64,000 nucleotides of DNA, taken from assembly GCF_030272615.1 (NCBI RefSeq), contig NC_081412.1, positions 18,577,932 to 18,641,931 on the forward strand, given 5' to 3'. This stretch comes from Cryptomeria japonica (Eukaryota > Streptophyta > Pinopsida > Cupressales > Cupressaceae). Shown piece after piece: positions 35,336 through 47,383 of the stretch (positions are counted from its first letter, which is position 1; each line of letters starts with the position of its first letter). The notes below the pieces were generated by a model. It was not told the origin of the DNA and made no database searches. It was given only the letters and a program-made list of their open reading frames with translations. The translations under genes were made by a program, and so were the position numbers.

Positions 35336-37519
35336 TTTGGTGAACCCGACGTGAATCCAAACACCAAAAAGATCAACTTTTTTTTTTTTAACCAAAAAGA
35401 GTGTGCTGTATACTACATCTCTCGCACACTGGTTGGCTATGAACTCAATTACACACCTATTGAGCGAGCTTGCCTAGCAGTAATCTTAGTAGCCACTAAA
35501 CTGAGACACTATCTGTTAACACACAAAGTACAACTCATTGCAAAGATTGATCCACTCAAGTATTTACTCAGCAAAGCAGCATTGACAGGTCGCTTAGCCA
35601 AATGGGTGATGATTCTAAGTGAATTTGACATCGAGTATGTGGATCGTAAAGCTATCAAAGGTCAAGTTATTGCAGATCAGTTGGCTGATGCACCTCTCAT
35701 AGTTGATCATCCTCTTATTTCCAATTTTCCAGATGAAGAGATATTCATGATCACAACAACACAACCATGGAAACTCTACTTTGATGGCTCGTACACTAGG
35801 CACGGCTCGGGGGCAGGCATTCTGTTTATCACACCTCAAGGTGATAGCATCCCGAAGTGTTATAGAATCACATTTCCATGCACAAACAACATAGCAATGT
35901 ATGAGGCCTTGATCACAGGACTCAGGTTAGCCGTACAATGGAAATTACAAGAACTACAAGTATATGGTGACTCCCAACTAGTCATTCGACAAGCAACAGA
36001 TGAATATCAGACCAAAGATGATAAACTCATGCCATATAAGAAAATGGTGGACACTCTAAAGACATCATTTACTACTATCACTTTTGAGCAGATACCAAGA
36101 GATCAGAATCGAGCTGCTGACGCCATGGCTACCATCGCATCTCTCCTAGATCTTCCACAAAATTCAACACACTACGAGTTCTTGGTAGAACAGCTTTGGA
36201 TCCCTGCTTATGATATCCCTGAATCTGAGATGATATGTCACCTTGTCGGTTCTGAATCCCCATGGTATGGTGAGTTCTACAGCTATCTCCGCGATCACAC
36301 CATTCCTCCCAACCAATCAAATAACCAACGTAAAACCTTCATTCGCCAAACTGCTCGATATACCATTATTGCCGAAACCCTATACCGACGCGGTCTTGAT
36401 GGTACTCTCCTTTGATGTCTGGAACAAGATGAGATAACAAAGGCTTTGGAAGAGGTACATGAAGGAATTTGCGGGACTCACTCAAGTGGTCCATCACTAG
36501 CCAAGAAACTCCTGCGAGCTGGATATTATTGGCCATCTATGGAAAAAGATTCCTACTACTTTGTCAGGAAGTGCATGAAATGTCAAGTTCATGGCGACCT
36601 AATACATGCACCAACCCAAGAACTACAACCAATCACAACACCATGGCCTTTTCGTCAATGGGGCCTTGACCTTGTGGGTAAGATTCATCCATCTTCATCC
36701 AATGGCCACAAATTCATTATTACCGCCACCGAATATTTCACAAAGTGGATCGAAGTTGTTCCACTTACCCAAGTCACAGGCAAGTAGATCGCCTCATTCA
36801 TCCTCAACTACATCATCTGCCGGTATAGTGTGCCCATGTCCATCATCACAGATAACGGTCTTCCTTTCAAAAATCAGGATGTCCGTGAACTTTGTGAGAA
36901 ATTTCACATCCAACATCGCTTTTCCACCCCCTATTACCCACAAGGCAATGGTCAGGCTGAAGCATCCAACAAAAACATATTAAGAATCCTCAAAAAGACA
37001 GTCAATGATATCGGGCGTGATTGGCATGTTCAACTAAATCCAGTGCTATGGGCATATCGAACTAGCATTCGAACCCCTACAGGTGCAACTCCTTATTCAT
37101 TGGTCTATGGTGCAGAAGCTATCTTGCCTATTGAGGTCGAGATACCATCATTATGGGTTTCCTTGCACAATCTCATCGATGATGAAGCCTACAAAGTATC
37201 CCGTCTTCAGGACTTAGAGTTACTTGATGAGAAATGACAAGCTGCATACAATCACCTCAACGCCTATCAGCAGCGCATGAGCAGAAGCTACAATCACTGA
37301 GTTAGACCTCGTACATTTGAGGTAGGTGATCTTGTTCTACGAGAGAATCCTCGCAACCAACCAAACTGAGAACATCAGGGCAAGTTTGAATCAAACTAGC
37401 TGGGCCCATATGTTGTCACTGCTGTGTTCGGGTCCGGGGCATATCAGTTGGCTACATCAGAAGGAGAACCACTTGCAGATCCAATCAACAAAATGCACCT
37501 CAAATGGTTTTATACCTAA
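35336..37519 (+). pseudogene. pol: Deleted copy: leader stub joined to RNase H-integrase
   Basis: Begins with the PBS and about 55 bp of leader up to the T-run and TTTAACCAAA. It then jumps into pol at a point equivalent to about 29018 in the full copy (AAGAGTGTGCTGTATACT). Gag, protease, the G-patch ORF, RT and the start of the first RNase H are lost. The remaining order is RNase H (ERACLAV), the second RNase H (LYFDGSYTRHGSGAG, VYGDSQLV) and integrase with zinc finger (CGTH...CMKCQ), ITDNGLPF and GNGQAEASNK. Stops are at 36413, 36785 and 37235; the last stop is TAA 37517-37519. The 36785 TAG is shared with 30408 of the full copy, showing close relationship. The joined frame happens to be open back into LTR4 (35270). 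Confidence 0.85.
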
Positions 37520-39899
37520 GCTGTATAGAGCATCAGGCTCCCCTACATACTAGAAAATACCAAAAACATTCAGAAAAATGTCCTGAAGAAAATACAAAAA
37601 CATTCAAAAAAAAGTAAAGAAAAATCATGCATCCAAACAGTGAACAACCACTCTGGTGGCACCTTGGGTAAGTACGATGGTGAAAACCTAGAAAACTGGT
37701 GCCACTCATAAAGGCTATGGCTCCATTGTCTTTCAGACTTGTTGCGATCACATCTACTTCATACATACATCCATCCATCCATCAACCATGGCTTTTTATT
37801 CCTCTGCAATTATGATAGTACTCCATACATCTTGCATCCCACTTTTTCATAGTCATGTCTAAAACTGGGGGCAATGCCTTTAACCTATTGATGGAAGTGG
37901 ATTCTACATTGTCTTATGATTCATTAAGTTCTTCATTCAAACAATCATCAAAAATCCAAAAACATTCAAAAATATCTCGCAAAAATAGCAAAAACATTCA
38001 AAACAATTCAAAATCCAAAAACATCGACAAAACCATTGAAAAATCACACAAAAACATGACAACACCTTGTACATACCCATCCATGCAGATACCAAAATAA
38101 ACATTGACAAACTACTCACATAATGACCATTTACCAATCAACCACACAATCAACATCAACAATCAAACTGTCTTCAACAAGGATGCATCCTTCCTTACCA
38201 AAACAAAGACAAAAGTGACATTTTCTTTGACAAGAAAATTATGTTAAGCTATCAAATACTTGGTTGATTTGTGAGTACAATCGTTCGTTTATCTGTATCA
38301 GGATCTTGCAGCATTATTTTGTATCATTTGCGCATTATTTTTGATGAAGTTCTGGGGCATGTACTAATGGTGTCTACATGGGAAGTTCACTAAGCTATGT
38401 GATCATAGGCAAAAATACAGTCATAGATCACTACGGCTTGCTGACTACAGCATATACCTCGACCATATGAGCATGAACCATTACCAAGGATCCATATTCT
38501 TTATTCTTTATGTATATATTGTTTGTTTGTAGGTACAATTCTCTTTCTTTGGTTCGTCCTACCTCATCCAAACTGGATAAAGGTTTTATCTCTTATTACG
38601 GTATGCACTCGTCTCAGGATATGATCAGCCTAAGATCAAGGAGGATGATCCAAGTCATGCATGAAAGGAGATAATCCTTGTCTGTTCCGCAAGCAATACT
38701 CAGGTCAACTTGATCCATTATATCAAGTTGCTTGTACTAACTTGCTATATAAAATCCATGTAAGAAATACTCTAGTCATCTTGAATCTTTATGTCAAGTT
38801 GCTTGTATTTTCTTACAACATTTTAAAGCTCAAAGATGAAAAATAAAGCACCATGGATCGTCATTCCATCTCATCTGTATATATTGCATTTCATTGCATT
38901 CCACCCATCCATACATTCATAATAGCTGCATATCATGCACACATAGTCATAATAATGCATACTCTATTTTACTCATCTTCTTCCATAGGACTCGATCCTA
39001 GTCCTCCATATCTTCTATCTAACATCAAATCCCCCCTCACCCTCCCTATCTTGATCGTCAACATCATCCTAATCCCTTCATCACGTCCCATCCTCACTCA
39101 TCCACAAAATTAAGCCAGTTACTTTGTCTACACAGATACATCAACTCATGCACACCTAGACTATCAACAGATACTCTGATCAAGTATCTTCGGGTCTCAA
39201 CAGGTAATCGATTATGGTAATCCTAGACTACATCAGGCATTTATCATAATGACCTAGTCTCAATGGGGTTGCCATGATTCCCCACAACCATCCATCACAC
39301 GCACACACTATCAATTGATCAACCAATCAAACATAATCCAACAGACAATTACATCAATTGTCTACATCTTAACGAGTGTTTTGCTTCATATACCTTGACT
39401 TCATCGGGCAATTATATCAATTGTCTAAGTCACATCAAGTCACTTTGATTCACTTACTCAGACTTTATCATGTCCAAGCGACCAACTGCCATCAATTGTC
39501 ATGCTTTGATTTGACTGGGGCAATTAAACCGATTGCACCAGATTGTCCAGCCAATTTTGATCAATTGTATAACATCAATCCAAACCCCACACTACATCTG
39601 CTATGTATCTCTTGCATGACCTTAGGGTACTCGATGGCTTGTTATTTCTTCATATTCACTCCATTTTCTCTCATTCTTTCATCATTAGTTCTAATTTCTT
39701 CTATTCTACATCCCCTCCACTTTTCACTCTTTTTTGAGAGACCGCCCGATTTTTCAAAAAAAAATAAAATAAAATTTCGGCCCATCTCTCGCGGGGGCAT
39801 ACCACCCATTAAATTTACATTTTATGGGGCATTTCTTCACACCTATTTTTCTTTCTTTAAAACGACGCGATAAACCGCACCGTCTCAAAGAGGGGCAAA
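37520..39899 (+). other. 3' untranslated region of the deleted copy
   Basis: Collinear with 31143-33536, including the CAAAAACATTC word zones, hairpin cluster, purine run (about 39789) and PPT AAAGAGGGGCAAA (39887-39899). Scattered substitutions distinguish it from the full copy. Confidence 0.75.
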
Positions 39900-41677
39900 T
39901 GTAGTCACATAAATCTGTCCACTTAATTAAATGAATACTTAGTATTTATTTGATTATTTAACCATCAATTAATGAATTAATTAAATTAATATTTAATTAA
40001 TTCATCTTAACCCTCTTCTCCTATTAATTAAATAAATTATTCAATTTATTTGATTTAATTCACTTAACCAAATTCAGACCATTAATTAAATAAATAAATC
40101 ATATTTGTTTAATTAAATCTTCTCTCACATTTAAATAAATTAATATTTATTTAAATCCCCCAAAATCCCACCTCTCACATTTAAATAAATTAACATTTAT
40201 TTAAATCACCTTTATCCTCTACCCACTTGTATTTTCCTACAAATGCAAGTTGCACAATTATTTTAAATAAATAATTTATTATATCACCTTTATCCTCCAC
40301 CCACTTGTATTTTCCTACAAAAGCAAGTTGCACAACTATTTTAAATAAATTATTTATTTAAAATCCTATTTATCCTCACCCACTTGAAACCTTTAATGGT
40401 TTCCCTTAAAGTATTCAAACTTGATGGCTTTAAAGTCTTCAAACTTGATGGCTTCCTTCTATAGTCTTCTTAAGACTTTAATGGTTTTCCTTAAAGTCTT
40501 CAAGCCTTTAATGGTTTCCCTCAAAGTCTTCAAGCATTTTAATGCTTTATCTTAATTTTTCTCATTTAAATAAATTAATATTTATTTGAATATTTATCCA
40601 AATGCAAATTACACCATTTAATTGAAATAAATGATTTTATTTTAATTGAAAATACCAAAATTTCTCCCACTTGCATTTTCCTACAAAATCCACTTGCATG
40701 CCTAAACCCCTTCTAGAATTTTCTAATCACTTCTAAATAACCTAACCCCTTCTCTAAACTTTGTCACATTCCTAAGCAAAAGGGAAGTCACTTCTCAAAC
40801 CCTCAAAGTCTTTGATAACCATTAAAGGCTTTCAACCTTCAACCACTAAATGGCTCAAAGTCTTTGATAACCATTGAAGGCTTTCAACCTTCAACCACTT
40901 AATCCCCAAAGTCTCCAATAACCATTAATGGTTACCTTAAACCCTCCCACATGGTTAAAACATTTGTTTTGACTCAACCTCTACCCAACCCAAAGGTCTC
41001 ATCAGGCCATTAATGCTTTGACCATGATTATGTCTTAAACATTTGCACAAAGGTTTATCCTTGGATTAACTCTTAATCCAGTGGGTAATCTTAATTTGGA
41101 CTTGACCCTTAGCCTCTAGATAACCATGAGGTCTTCTCAGGCCTTTAATGCCTCCAACCTCTTCTCTGAACCCAATCCTATGTTGACACTTGTCACCATT
41201 TTATTGGTGCCAATTGTGCACATGGATCCCCAACTTTCAAACTTGGCCCTTGATTAAACCATTCAATCTTAACCCTTCATTTCCCCATTTCTTCTATAAA
41301 TAGAACCCTTCTCCTCAAGCAAAAAGAGAGAAGCATTAGCATAGAGCTTTCTCATAGCATCACTATCTACACTTGCATAGCATTTGCTTATCATATTCAA
41401 CCATCTTGAATCTCCATATGGCATCCATGGATAGTGCTAAAAGCTGAGAGCTACACTCATTTGGGACTTGGAGAGGAGAGGAACAAGGGAGGAGCAACTA
41501 TGAGCATCTTGATTAGCTATTTTATTCTATGTTTATATGCTTTCTATTTCATGCTTAATATCTCTCTTGATATGCCTGTTTAGGATAATCTTTTCTTGCT
41601 AACACTAATGTTTGTTTCTTGTGCTCTTGTGTGTGTTGCCATCAAACAGATTTTCTAATCCTTTTTACAGAGCATCA
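39900..41677 (+). repeat. LTR5, 3' end of the array
   Basis: 1778 bp, TG...CA, with TATAAATA at 41295-41302. A deletion of about 23 bp just after the TATA region (between GAAGCATTAG and CATAGAGC) is private to this copy. It is followed by the right GGAAC duplication. Confidence 0.9.
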
Positions 41678-41682
41678 GGAAC
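41678..41682. repeat. Right target-site duplication GGAAC
   Basis: Identical to 15509-15513. The bases that follow (AATAG) complete the interrupted codon and stop of the terminal exon. Confidence 0.85.
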
Positions 41683-42355
41683 AATAGTTAAATGCATAGT
41701 TATGTTGTTAATTGTGAACTATTTTCTACAAAAGAATTCTAACTTGGCTTTTGAATTGTGGTTGTACTGCATCGAAGAGGCTTGATTTTGATGATCCACC
41801 ACAAGTTTAGGATCATATAGTGTTAGTTTTGGTCATAGAATGACCAATACATGTAGATATATTCTACATTTTTATTGTATATCGATTTGGACATGACATA
41901 TGCCACATTTTTGTAATACTTGTATTGACTTGGCAGACATGCCTTTTTTTTATATATATAAATGTCGATATTCGATTCAATAAATGTGTACTGAGTTCAT
42001 TATTTTGTATTCATTGTATTTTGTGGTTGTCCTTTTATAAATTTAATTGATCATTTACCTATTTAATCAACATTATGAATATAAACAACAAAAATATATG
42101 ATATAAAACATTGTGATCGTGGAATATGATTTGATAAAATTTCTAAAATGTTGAATTAATGGGCTGCAAAACTCCTTGTATTCAATTTATTATTATGTAT
42201 TCGTTGTATTTGGTGGCTGCCCTTTTATAAATTTAAATGAATATTTGCATATGTAATCAACAATATGAAAATAAACAACAAAAGTCGACAATATGAATAT
42301 AAACAACAATGTGTTTGGTGTGAGAGCACCCTCACACTCGCAACGGTCAAATTTT
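41683..42355 (+). other. 3' end and downstream region of the interrupted plus-strand gene
   Basis: AATAG at 41683-41687 supplies the end of the last codon and a TAG stop for the exon that starts at 15372. The rest is AT-rich and looks like 3' UTR. A segment of about 100 bp is present twice (about 41995-42095 and 42176-42270), sharing ATTCATTGTATTTTGTGG/ATTCGTTGTATTTGGTGG and CCTTTTATAAATTTAA. Confidence 0.55.
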
Positions 42356-43240
42356 GTTCGCCGTGTGCACAAACTGATGTCACAAGCACATCCAGGTGGA
42401 TAGGTTTACTCTAGGCATGCCCCTATCATGCATCCCAAAGTGCCGAAATGTCAAGAGTCATACCATACCGGTGCAATCTCTCAAGTGCCCTGAGTCCAAA
42501 AAATTGTCAAAATTTGATGGACTATTTCTTCAAATCCAGGACACATATGGTCAATCCATTTGAACCTGTGGCATTGTGTGAGGCTCCTCTAAATTAGTTT
42601 ATCTTGGTTTTTGACGACTTGGAGCCATTTTCAATTGGTAGCATTTTTTTGCCTACTACAAAAATCGTCAATTGCATGCAATGCAAAGTTGCAAGATTGG
42701 ATATAATTGATTTGGTTCGTCGTGTGCACAAACCGACGTCACGAGTGCATCCGGGTGGGTAGGTTTATACTAGGCATGCCCCTTTTGTGCATCCCAAAGC
42801 ACCTGAATGTCAAGAGTCATACCGTACCCATGCGATCTCTCAAGTGCCCTGAGTCCAAAAAATTGTCAAAATTTGATGGACTATTTCTTCAAATCCAGGA
42901 CACATATGGTCGATCTGTTTGAACCCATGGGGTCACATGAGGCTTCTCTACAATGTCCTATCATGGTTTTTGACAACTCGGAGCCATTTTTAATTGGTAG
43001 CATTTTTTGCCTACTACAAAAACTATCAGTTGCAGGCAATGCAAAGTTGCAAGATTGGCTATAATTGATTCAGTTCATCGTGTGCACAAACTGACATCAC
43101 GAGGGCATTCGAGTGGGAAGGTTTACACTAGCCATGCTCCTCTCATGTATCCCAAAGAGTCGGAACATCGAGAGTCATACTGTACCCATGCGATCTCTCA
43201 AGTGGCCTAAGTCCAAAAAATTGTCAAAATTTGACGGACT
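42356..43240. repeat. Tandem repeat of about 359 bp, 2.5 copies
   Basis: The word GTTCRYCGTGTGCACAAAC starts a unit at 42356, 42715 and 43073, giving periods of 359 and 358 bp. Each unit carries CATCCCAAAG, TCAAGAGTCATACC and AAAAAATTGTCAAAATTTGA in order. The third copy stops at about 43240, where the minus-strand pseudogene begins. No convincing coding is present. It lies between the 3' ends of two convergent genes. Confidence 0.85.
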
Positions 43241-45782
43241 GTACAACAATCTAGATATTTTTCAATGCTAGATTCAGTGATCAACCAAAAATATCTATGA
43301 ACCATTGATGTACCTAGATTACATGGACCCATCGTAGACTTACACCATTGCACAATTGTTTCTACATCTATCAACTTAGCACCACCTTTGTACTTCAATT
43401 CTTCTCTAGCTAGGGCTCTTTTCACACATGCTCCTACACCATCATCCTCTCCCTTACCATGTCCAACCTCAGTGAAATTTCAAAAATGTTGTACACTGCT
43501 TGTCATATGCACCCTTGTCAACCAATAAACATCCTTGCATTCTTGAATTGTGTGGTGCAATTATCTGACCATATTAAGTGTCAGTTGTATCGTATGTTCC
43601 TTTCCCTTAAACTATCATAGAAAAATTTAAAGAATCCTTGTACAAACTCTGATGAATGAGTACAATCATTAATTATGTAGAAGTGGAACTCTCTTACAAC
43701 CTTTCTATCCTCCTCTATGCTATCATCTGCATGCATGAATGCTATGTGTACAAAAATAGAAACTTGTGTAGAGTGATAATACATAGATTGCACTTCATTT
43801 TGAGGTTGTAGTGTATAATTTTCAATGAAATCAATGATAGAGACAATGGGGCCAAGAGGAAATGTGTCCTTACATAACTTGAATTTCTTATCTAACCATC
43901 GAGCTCTATGTGTATTCATTATGTACTCATAAACTAGTTTCTCTTGAAACATTTTCATAAATTCAGCTACACATATATCATTTTTCACTAGCTCACATCT
44001 CTTCAAATCTTTTCCTTTAACTCCATATGTGACTATCTTGTATTTTCTGAAAGAAACTAGTTTCATACCAATTTCATGTGTGCTCTCCAAATGTACGCAT
44101 CTTGGTAAATGTTGCAAACCACCACATATAGCACAAGAACCTTCCAAACAAGGCATCTTATAATAAATGCAACCATCATATCTATTACATAGCACACTTG
44201 AAATAAATTCTCTTACTGACTTAGGAGATGCTTGTATATTGCATTCCTACAAAAAATCGTTAGTGTGCAAAGTAGAATAAATATGACAAAAAATATCATA
44301 GTGCGTGGAAAATTCAATATGCATCCTACAACAACACGTGGTGCGTACATGATTAATCTTAATATAAAAAGGTTTTGTCATTTCAAAAAATCTTTGAGAA
44401 ATTCTTATTTGAGGAAACTTTTGAAGGAATCTTTCATAAAATTTAGTTTGAGTCATATCCAAATAGTGTTTGGCATGTGGCTCATGATTTTTAGACCCAA
44501 TTTGCCTTCTAACGACATCTCTTTGGTTGGGCAAAATTTGTTGATATGTGGCGACTGATCAGCAAAGTACTGTACACTCAGCATGTATCCTTGCGACAGC
44601 CCCTGAGAAATTTTTTTTGGATGTTTTTTGTTGATGAAAACCGACATTGTAATAAAACCCTAAAAAGGTTGACTTTGTTTGTTGCCCTAAAAATGAATGT
44701 TATAAGCAACTGGGATGCTTAAGGCATTGTAAGGTTGATGTACTATTTTTGCTAGATAATAAGAAAGATTGGACGGCTGTGTATGGTGGACGTAACCCAT
44801 TTTGGGTGAACCACGTTAAATCTCTATGTTATCTGTGTCATGTTTTATTTCGTTATATTTTGTATTTAAATATGCATATAATTGTTAGCTAATATTTGCT
44901 TCGTATCTGCTTGAAACCCTAACAAAACTCTTGTGTTGTCATGCCAAAATATTTCAATTAATGTTCTTAGTGCATCAACAACAACCTTGTCTTTGCGTGG
45001 TAGCCTACCTGAGAATCCCCAAAGAGAATTATTGTTAGGTTCCTCTATTTTTTCCCACCTCTTTAATGCTTTACTTGATTTTGTTCTACTAACATTTAAT
45101 GACATACTTGTTTTGCTTATCAAATGATCTTTTTTTAATTTTCTTGCTCATTATGGTTGATGTAATAACACGTTGAGTAGAATTAGAATCTTTAGTACGC
45201 GATTTTGAACCAATAGCTTGATATGTATCAAATAGATTTCTCACAATAGTTCATTCTTTTGCTATTACTTTCAAATGATCTTAGGCCTAGAGTTTTCATT
45301 GTCTCTCTAAAATTCTAATTTTTAATCATTTGAACAATTAATTTACATCTTGCGATTTGATTTAAGTTTTCAAAATAATTTTGCCATATTCTTTTAACCA
45401 TTCTCCTACAAGTTCGTTCATTCATTTTATTGGGCATTGGCTTCAATATATTCTCATCAATGTCAATTAGATACTTTGGTTTCCTATGAATGATTCTAGG
45501 AGGTATTAACATCAATGCATTATGTACATTCAATTCATCAAATAGAGAAGGTGTATGTTCATCATTTAATTGATTATTCAATGTGGTATCTTCTTCAATT
45601 GCATTAGGTGCATTATGCTCATTTGGTAAATTGAATTGAGATGTCGAGGATGACATACCTTCTTCTCTCATTGTTCTTATGTCACGTAATTTCTTCATAC
45701 GATGCCTTTGTCTTTCCTTTTCAACCTCTCATTGTTCCATCGTTCCTCACTTGTTATTTCCCACGGTTGATATTGGTTTTCC
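43241..45782 (-). pseudogene. Transposase-like gene of an unnamed plant family, degraded
   Basis: Pieces of one protein appear in order on the minus strand: PWEITSEERWNNERLKRK (from about 45770), RMVKRIWQNYFENLNQIARC (about 45360), KALKRWEKIEEPNNNSLWGF (about 45060), HAKHYLDMTQTKFYERF (about 44460), INHVRTTCCCRMHIEF (about 44350), CLEGSCAICGG (about 44145), IVSIIDFIENYTLQPQNE (about 43850), IWSDNCTTQFKNAR (about 43560) and GVGACVKRALAREELKY (about 43430). I recall intact relatives in many plant genomes, unnamed; the DFxENY and IWSD motifs could be acidic residues of an RNase H-fold transposase, which is inference. Stops (for example at 43580), a frameshift near 45720 and gaps show decay. A first exon ending in a GTAAGT donor near 46831 may belong to it. 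Confidence 0.6.
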
Positions 45783-45909
45783 TAAGTAGAATCATATTAC
45801 ATATATATGTAAACAAAAGTTCATAAACACACAAATAACCATAAATTTGCATCTTATCTCTATTTTTTAGAATCAAACTATTAAACAATCACAATACTAT
45901 TGACAAAAC

Positions 45910-46784
45910 TGTTGGGAAAAATGGTGTCTCAATCTTGCATTTATGCGAGGTTACTATTTATAGTAAGTTTTCATTTGAGCACGAAATGGTGCGAAACTCT
46001 CCCTGAAGCTTCTGATTGGCTAGATAAGCATTCCGGTAAAGTTTCGTCGCAAGGTCACAGCTAGTTTTGAAGATATTAAAGTTTTCGTCTTGGAGGGGTG
46101 CAATAAAATGTTTAAACTTAATTTTGGGGACTTTAGAGGCTCCAAAACGCCCTGAAAAGTTGCCGTAACCGGCGAAGCGGGTTACGAGGTGATAGAGCAC
46201 TTCGCGAGCTTTCCGACGCTTCAAACGGTTCGTCAATCGGACACCCGGTTCTCAAGTTATGGCCTCCGGAAGTTTGTACTCCTGAAATAGGAAAAATAAT
46301 TTGTATCGGATACATAAATGGGCTATAAAAGGGAGCGACACGTGTTGATGTGTGCTTTAACATGTCATAGAAGGGAGATAAGGTCGGCTACACCTTATTG
46401 GGTGGTTTTAGCCCATGGTTTTGTAATACCGTTTGACGGTTTCTTGTGTTGTATCTCCTATTTATGAGGTGTGTGAGATAGAGGTTGTGTGTAAGAGTCC
46501 TATGGCTATTGAGTTGCCTCTGAATCTCTGATTAGTGGTACTCCTGCGAAGAGCTTGCTCTGCAAGTATTTTGTAATCTGTTTTTGATTGCTGAATAAAA
46601 TATTGAGCTGCTTTTGGAGGGTGGGGTTTTTCTCCCGAAAGGGTTTTCCCCACGTAAATCATTGTGTTGTGGTATGATTGCTATTATATCTATTTCTATT
46701 TTCTGTAACTGTTGTAATGATCTGAAAAAGTTTTGCATTACCCTCCTCTCAAGGTTAGTGTAGGAAGTTGTTTCCGCTACAACA
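45910..46784 (+). mobile_element. Solo LTR, probably Ty1/copia
   Basis: 875 bp beginning TGTTGGGAAAA and ending CCGCTACAACA, so the ends form a short inverted repeat TGTTG/CAACA. It contains a TATA box (TATAAAA, 46324-46330), a polyadenylation signal (AATAAA, 46594-46599) and the phrase GGGTTTTCCCCACGTAAATC that is typical of copia LTR 3' regions. No PBS, PPT or coding adjoins it. The flanking 5 bases (AAAAC and ATTCA) do not match, so the target duplication has decayed or one end is misplaced. It separates the minus-strand pseudogene from its presumed first exon. Confidence 0.75.
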
Positions 46785-46819
46785 ATTCAATTATTTGAAA
46801 TCATGCAAAAAGAGAAAAT

Positions 46820-47230
46820 TCACTTACTTATATTTATAAAACAGTGATAGAAGTGCAGACATAGTTCTAGTGGGGCCTTCAACGACCTCAAAAACTTCTT
46901 TTGAGGATTTTTAGGCTCTTGGGCAACTAAAACTATGTCTATGTACCGCGTACGTGCTACATTAATAACCACATATGCATTGTTAGTCCATAAAATGTTG
47001 GCAAGCCCAATGGTAATTTTTTCCCATTTTGTACTAATAAGTAGCGCATATGCGCTCCTAAGCCTAAAAAATGTTATCGCAAGGTAGCGAATAATGGGCT
47101 CAGTACCCCATACGTGCTTACAAGTAATAAGTACAACAAACACTCTCCTACGCTTTAAAAAAGTTATGGCAAGGCAATGAACTAATAGGTTCAATATCTT
47201 GTACATGCTATTGGTAGTAGAAAAAATTTG
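46820..47230 (-). repeat. Near-palindromic motif array and presumed first exon, candidate transposon right end
   Basis: Between 46920 and 47215 lie variants such as TACCGCGTACGTGCTAC, AGTAGCGCATATGCGCTCC, CCCATACGTGCTTAC and CTTGTACATGCTATTGG, of the same type as 11665-11990. On the minus strand a short segment ends at a consensus donor, ATATA/GTAAGTGAATT (about 46831). A second copy of this donor region occurs near 49506. The arrangement mirrors the left side, with the motif array outside and the gene start just inside. Confidence 0.5.
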
Positions 47231-47322
47231 AATGAAAAGGGAGGGAGGGAGCGAGAGAGAGAGAGAACAAGGAGGGGGGAGGGAAGGAGGGAGAGAAGGA
47301 GAGAAGAAGGAGAGGGGGAGGG

Positions 47323-47383
<61 letters not shown>

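Larger units (their letters stand above)
15514..41677 (+). mobile_element. Five-LTR Ty3/gypsy (Tat lineage) array
   Basis: The order is LTR1 (15514-17289), mini-internal (17290-17402), LTR2 (17403-19205), mini-internal (19206-19318), LTR3 (19319-21122), full internal region (21123-33536), LTR4 (33537-35335), deleted internal region (35336-39899) and LTR5 (39900-41677). Every LTR begins TGTAGTCACATAAAT and ends AGAGCATCA. A single GGAAC duplication flanks the whole. Pol carries RT, RNase H, a second RNase H and integrase in that order, which is the hallmark of the Tat lineage. The likely history is insertion of one element followed by unequal recombination or gene conversion between LTRs of related copies. 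The alternative is integration of an already tandem DNA product. Confidence 0.85.

Noticed and set aside
42707-43210. Open frames within the 359-bp tandem repeat
   Set aside because: The frames are not kept from one repeat copy to the next, so they are not under coding constraint.
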